A stretch of 64,000 nucleotides of DNA from Cohnella abietis. GTDB taxonomy: Bacteria; Bacillota; Bacilli; Paenibacillales; Paenibacillaceae. The stretch spans positions 6,564,501-6,628,500 of the forward strand of contig NZ_AP019400.1 of assembly GCF_004295585.1 (NCBI RefSeq). The letters are read 5' to 3'. Positions 60,427 to 64,000 of the stretch are shown piece by piece. Position numbers and translations under genes: made by a program. Numbering within the stretch: the stretch's first letter is position 1; every line of letters begins with the position of its first letter. Under the pieces are notes generated by a model. That model saw only the letters and a list, made by a program, of their open reading frames with translations, ran no database searches and was not told the origin of the DNA.

Positions 60427-61882
60427 ACTGATCTCCTCCCTACGAAATAACATTACATTCAAAGTTTTTGGCTTAACCGTGACCATCCTTCTCCTGTTTT
60501 CCGTCAGTACTTATTTAATTATTTTCACCTTACTGCCTCACACCTACAACAACTACAAGCAACAGCAGCTGGAGCATGAGATTGATACTTTCATCGCTAA
60601 GATTCCCACTTTATCCGATACCGAAATGGAAAAGGAACTTGATATCGTAAAGCTACAAACTAATGCTTTCATCATCCTCTTCGACGAGACCAAACAGATA
60701 CCTTTGCCTTCCACCCAGATCAAACAGGGCACCATTACGATAGAGGAGGCGACTGTCGCGGATTCTTCGACACCTAAAGTGACGGGCAAGAGGGATAATC
60801 CGAATGTTACCCGCAGCTTAATGCTCAAAGGTAAACCGGCTTACTTAACGGCCTACACCAAGCTCCAGCCGATTGATGAAGCATCCAAAGTCCTCATGCT
60901 CCTTGCCCCCTACGTTGCATTGTTCATTCTCATTGCCGCAGTCGGGGGTTCTTTTTTTTACACCCGGATTATTACAAGACCCATCCGCAGAATTACCGTA
61001 TCTGCCAGCCGTATGGCCGAGCTCGAATTGGACACACTGATTCCAGTTCATTCTTCTGATGAAATTGGAAGGCTCGCCGCTAGCCTGAATACGATGGCCG
61101 TTAATTTGAAGAGCTCGATCGGCGATCTACAGATGGCCAACGTGCAGCTTCAACTAGAGATGGAGAGAGACCGGGAAATAGAGACGCGTAGAAGGGAATT
61201 ATTTGCTGCTGTTTCGCATGAATTGAAATCACCTTTAACCATCATGAAGGGGCAATTGGAAGGAATGCTTTACAAAATCGGAATTTATGAGGATAGAGAT
61301 TTCTACTTAGATAAAACACTTCATGTGGCGGAGGAAATGGAGATCTTGATCTCAAATATTCTACATGTCGCCAAGTCAGATCGGCTAACACTCTCCAATA
61401 GTGACGAGCTTGTATCCTTAAATACAATCGTCGAGGAGCTTCTGGTCAAATATGAGGAGCTTGGACTTCAACGCGGCGTTACTTTATCTTCTTCGATACC
61501 TGAGGATATTTGGTTTAACACAGATAGGAAGCTCCTCGAAACAGCATTAAATAATGTGACGCACAACGCGATTATCTATACGAATGCCGGAGAACGGGTC
61601 ATGATAACCGCGCCAACTATAGCAGGTAGCCAAACGCTTGAAATACTGAATACAGGTACACGGATTAATGAAGCTAAAATCGAGCAAATCTTTGAGCCCT
61701 TCTACCGACTCGAGCAATCTCGCAATCGAAATACGGGTGGCAGCGGATTAGGATTGTATCTTACCAAACACATCTTACAGCAGTTGGACATTTCTATTCG
61801 TGCAAAGAACACAGTTGAAGGCGTCGTCTTCTCCTTATATTTTCCGCAAAATACATCTACACCACTTATTAGCTCCATATAG
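60413..61882 (+). CDS. Sensor histidine kinase
   Basis: Starts at TTG 60413 with GAGTGGG upstream, overlapping the regulator by 14 bases. Two membrane segments flank an extracellular domain of about 130 residues; HAMP domain, His269 in AAVSHELKSPLTIM and GGSGLGLYL in the ATPase domain. The order matches the CssS/ResE-like envelope-stress kinases. Stimulus unknown. Confidence 0.92.
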   Translation: MSINKLISSLRNNITFKVFGLTVTILLLFSVSTYLIIFTLLPHTYNNYKQQQLEHEIDTFIAKIPTLSDTEMEKELDIVKLQTNAFIILFDETKQIPLPSTQIKQGTITIEEATVADSSTPKVTGKRDNPNVTRSLMLKGKPAYLTAYTKLQPIDEASKVLMLLAPYVALFILIAAVGGSFFYTRIITRPIRRITVSASRMAELELDTLIPVHSSDEIGRLAASLNTMAVNLKSSIGDLQMANVQLQLEMERDREIETRRRELFAAVSHELKSPLTIMKGQLEGMLYKIGIYEDRDFYLDKTLHVAEEMEILISNILHVAKSDRLTLSNSDELVSLNTIVEELLVKYEELGLQRGVTLSSSIPEDIWFNTDRKLLETALNNVTHNAIIYTNAGERVMITAPTIAGSQTLEILNTGTRINEAKIEQIFEPFYRLEQSRNRNTGGSGLGLYLTKHILQQLDISIRAKNTVEGVVFSLYFPQNTSTPLISSI

Positions 61883-61948
61883 GCTCCACATACACAAGCT
61901 AAACTCATAAGTGTAAGAAAAAATAACTTATAGAGGAGTTTGATTCGT

Positions 61949-62305
61949 ATGAAAAAGAAATTATTAATGTTAGGTGCTGCGTTGGCTATCTCCGCTGTCT
62001 CTGCTCAAGCTGTTTTCGCTGCAAAGCCGGATTCTGCAACTGAAAACAGAGCGACACTTGTAGCAACAGACGCGAAGCTGGATTTGTCCAATGTTAAAGT
62101 AGGAAAAGCAGTAGCCATTGGAAAAGTGAAAGGTACTTATAAGGGAAAAACTCTTCCTTCAACAGCTAAAGCCAACGGTGCTGTCACTATCGAGACAACG
62201 GAATCCCAGCTGGATTGGTCCAAAGTTAAAGAAGGAAAAGCCGAAGCGATTGGACCGGTTTCTGGTAACTTTGAAGGATCAAAAACAACAGCTGCCAAAA
62301 AATAA
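61949..62305 (+). CDS. Small secreted protein with a two-fold repeat
   Basis: GAGGAG lies 10 bases before ATG 61949. A 25-residue signal peptide (MKKKLLMLGAALAISA, cut near AVFAA) is followed by about 90 residues containing two copies of LD-SKVK-GKA-AIG-V-G: LDLSNVKVGKAVAIG and LDWSKVKEGKAEAIG, 50 residues apart. I do not recognise the family. It follows the kinase gene by 66 bases, so it could be a target of that two-component system. Terminator at 62328. Confidence 0.7.
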   Translation: MKKKLLMLGAALAISAVSAQAVFAAKPDSATENRATLVATDAKLDLSNVKVGKAVAIGKVKGTYKGKTLPSTAKANGAVTIETTESQLDWSKVKEGKAEAIGPVSGNFEGSKTTAAKK

Positions 62306-62327
62306 TCGAACAACAATCGAATAACCC

Positions 62328-62365
62328 AAAAAGCAACCGAGAGCAGATACTGCCCGGTTGCTTTT
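62328..62365 (+). terminator. Terminator after the small secreted protein gene
   Basis: AAAAAGCAACCG pairs with CGGTTGCTTTT. Confidence 0.88.
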
Positions 62366-62389
62366 GCTTTATCCTATCGTATGGAGCAT

Positions 62390-63180
62390 CTACTCTGATG
62401 CTTTGGCTTGAATCAAATAATAATTATTCGTTGTCTTAATCCCTTGATCGCTTGCATGCTTTCCGAATTGAACCATGATTTGTTCGAAGCACTTTTCTCT
62501 AGCGTAATAGGAGTATTCTTCACTTTGCCTGAAGACCACCAGTGCCATAACATCCTCCGGCGTTGGAACCCATGCTGTTTCCTTGATAGTAGACAACAGA
62601 ATGTCCGCTAGACCGCTTGTCTCCAGCTGCTTCTGAATTCGATCTAAGGTCGGGGTCCCTGCTGAAGGCGGAGCAAATAGACCTGGAAAACATAACCCCA
62701 ATTCTCCACCTTCACCATTACCGTCGCCAGGATGAAGCAGAACTATTTTTCCTCCCGGACGGACAATTCTATTCCCTTCCTTATACCAGCTTGTTGGACC
62801 CTTCTTCGTATAAGCAAGATCGAAATAGTTATCCGGAAATGGCAGCCCATCATGCGTTCGACCGACAACGTATCGAACATTAGCTTTTCGATGATGCTCA
62901 TTCGCTGTGGCAATAAAGCCTTCAGTCATATCATACCCAACGACTTCCTCAGTATAATCCGCCCATAGATTCGTATATTCACCATGACCACAGCCTACAT
63001 CTAGAGCTTTCCATGCATCATTTCCGTAAGCTTTTCAGTTAAAATGTCCTCTGCTGCTACCCCTTCGAGATTGCTTTTCCATGGATATTCGTATTTGCCC
63101 GTCTTAGCTGCTAGCTGTTCGCACCATTCTTTGGACTGTCCGCTTAAGAAGTCTGGATGCAGAGTCAGATCAGGAAACAT
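62390..63180 (-). pseudogene. SAM-dependent methyltransferase broken by a single-base frameshift
   Basis: Starts at ATG 63180 with GGAGGT upstream and reads MFPDLTLHPDFLSGQ until a stop at 63001. Inserting one base in the T-run at 63021-63023 on the + strand (A-run on the coding strand) joins it to the frame continuing AWKALDVGCGHGEYT, the class I SAM-binding motif, then YFDLAYTKKGPTSWY and a C-terminal domain ending at 62390. The intact product would be about 264 residues. A homopolymer sequencing error is as likely as real decay. Confidence 0.75.
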
Positions 63181-63391
63181 AATTTCCAAGCACCTCCGAC
63201 ATAAGTGAGTTACTTGCTACAGCAATACACACGTTGTACACAGCATTCCTCTATAGTGGAATTTGAGATTACAACTGGAGGATTAGTCTACATGACGAAG
63301 AGCACATAACTAACTGACCATGATTCATACCTATGCTCAGTTCCGGCAAGAATAACTGAAGAATGAATCCATTATTCTGGAGTGTAAGGAA

Positions 63392-64000
63392 ATGATACGA
63401 AAAATATTACTAGTTGAAGATGATATGCTTATGCGCGAATTTATAACGGATTATTTCAAAAAGGAGCAATGGGAAGTATACGAGGCGGACAATGGAAGAC
63501 TTGCGCTTGAAATTTTCGAGCAGACCTCCGTTGACCTGATTGTTCTAGACATTATGATGCCTGAGATGGATGGATGGTCAGTATGCAGGCGCATTCGCGA
63601 GAAATCTGACGTACCCATCATCATTATTACGGCAAGGGCGGAGGACGATGATCAGATTCTAGGCTTCGAGCTAGGTGCCGATGAGTATGTGACCAAGCCA
63701 TTGAGTCCGCGGGTATTGGTAGCTAGGGCTACTACATTAATGAAAAGAAGTGAAGGAACTATTGGGCGTGACGGAGATCTGCTTATTTATGGTGACCTAT
63801 CGGTGAACAGAATGGCACATACGGTGTCCGTGGCCGGGAATACAATTACTCTTTCACCGAAGGAGTACGATTTGCTCCTCTTTCTCACCAAGCACTATGG
63901 TAAGGTCTTGTCTCGTGAATACATTTTGGATGCAGTTTGGGGGTACGAGTATTTGGGGGATTTACGCACAGTAGACACTCATATCAAAAAACTAAGAGCC
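63392..64000 (+). CDS. OmpR-family response regulator, C-terminus cut off
   Basis: The 203 visible residues give a receiver with phospho-Asp53 in IVLDIMMPEMDG and VTKPLS, and most of an OmpR winged helix (LSPKEYDLLLFL, RTVDTHIKKLRA at the edge). GGAG lies 9 bases before the ATG. A kinase gene is probably next beyond the window. The 211 bases before it (63181-63391) show no gene. Confidence 0.92.
   Translation, partial: MIRKILLVEDDMLMREFITDYFKKEQWEVYEADNGRLALEIFEQTSVDLIVLDIMMPEMDGWSVCRRIREKSDVPIIIITARAEDDDQILGFELGADEYVTKPLSPRVLVARATTLMKRSEGTIGRDGDLLIYGDLSVNRMAHTVSVAGNTITLSPKEYDLLLFLTKHYGKVLSREYILDAVWGYEYLGDLRTVDTHIKKLRA

Noticed and set aside
1..64000. tRNA, rRNA, prophage or transposase genes
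   Set aside because: No cloverleaf sequence, rRNA-like segment, transposase or integrase frame was visible on reading both strands; this is by eye only.

Overview
The window looks like chromosomal DNA of a spore-forming, low-to-moderate-GC Firmicute, most likely Paenibacillaceae (Paenibacillus or a close relative). The inference rests on strong AGGAGG-type ribosome binding sites, frequent GTG/TTG starts, many HxlR, MarR, LacI and GntR regulators, BMP-type nucleoside importers, a 7TM sporulation-kinase-like sensor and the general protein flavour. I see no rRNA, tRNA, CRISPR array, prophage or insertion sequence. Two genes run off the edges: an MFS exporter at the left and a response regulator at the right.

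Layout. 1-5 kb: MFS exporter, a PLP-enzyme/racemase-like pair with a GntR regulator, GreA and a LuxR-type HTH protein. 5-8.3 kb: operon rlmN, aldo/keto reductase, membrane-anchored thioredoxin. 8.5-11.7 kb: a 7TM sensor kinase convergent with a two-gene locus made of a class I isoprenoid-synthase-like enzyme and an NHLP-type (nitrile-hydratase-like leader) peptide precursor. This is my best candidate for an undescribed biosynthetic system. 11.8-13.9 kb: an orphan fliD with an internal 105-residue duplication and a sigma-D-like promoter. 14-24.2 kb: a nine-gene nucleoside salvage operon (LacI regulator, ribokinase, BMP lipoprotein, ATPase, two permeases, two nucleoside hydrolases, ADP-ribosylglycohydrolase) with several palindromic operators. 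24.7-35 kb: small regulatory and detoxification genes (SDR, MarR plus MFS, NUDIX, AraC, WYL, RidA, hydrolase). 36-39 kb: a siderophore importer with a Fur box. 39.4-43.2 kb: regulator/oxidoreductase pairs. 43.2-48.4 kb: a sugar-acid operon (ABC importer, mannonate-dehydratase-family enolase, GntR) with a shared operator. 48.5-64 kb: HxlR/MFS/reductase, two two-component systems plus the partial regulator, a MarR/saccharopine-dehydrogenase-like/EamA block, a small repeated secreted protein and a frameshifted methyltransferase.

Several intergenic regions hold tandem arrays of a 51- or 52-bp unit with a related core (TTAGTC or TTAGTG followed by a CTCCG/GTTCTCTATC-like segment) near 24.5, 35.3, 41.2 and 54.5 kb, plus a weaker two-unit case near 30.3 kb. 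They look like one dispersed repeat family and account for several long but spurious reading frames. Two single-base frameshifts (near 33.42 and 63.02 kb) are either real gene decay or sequencing errors.
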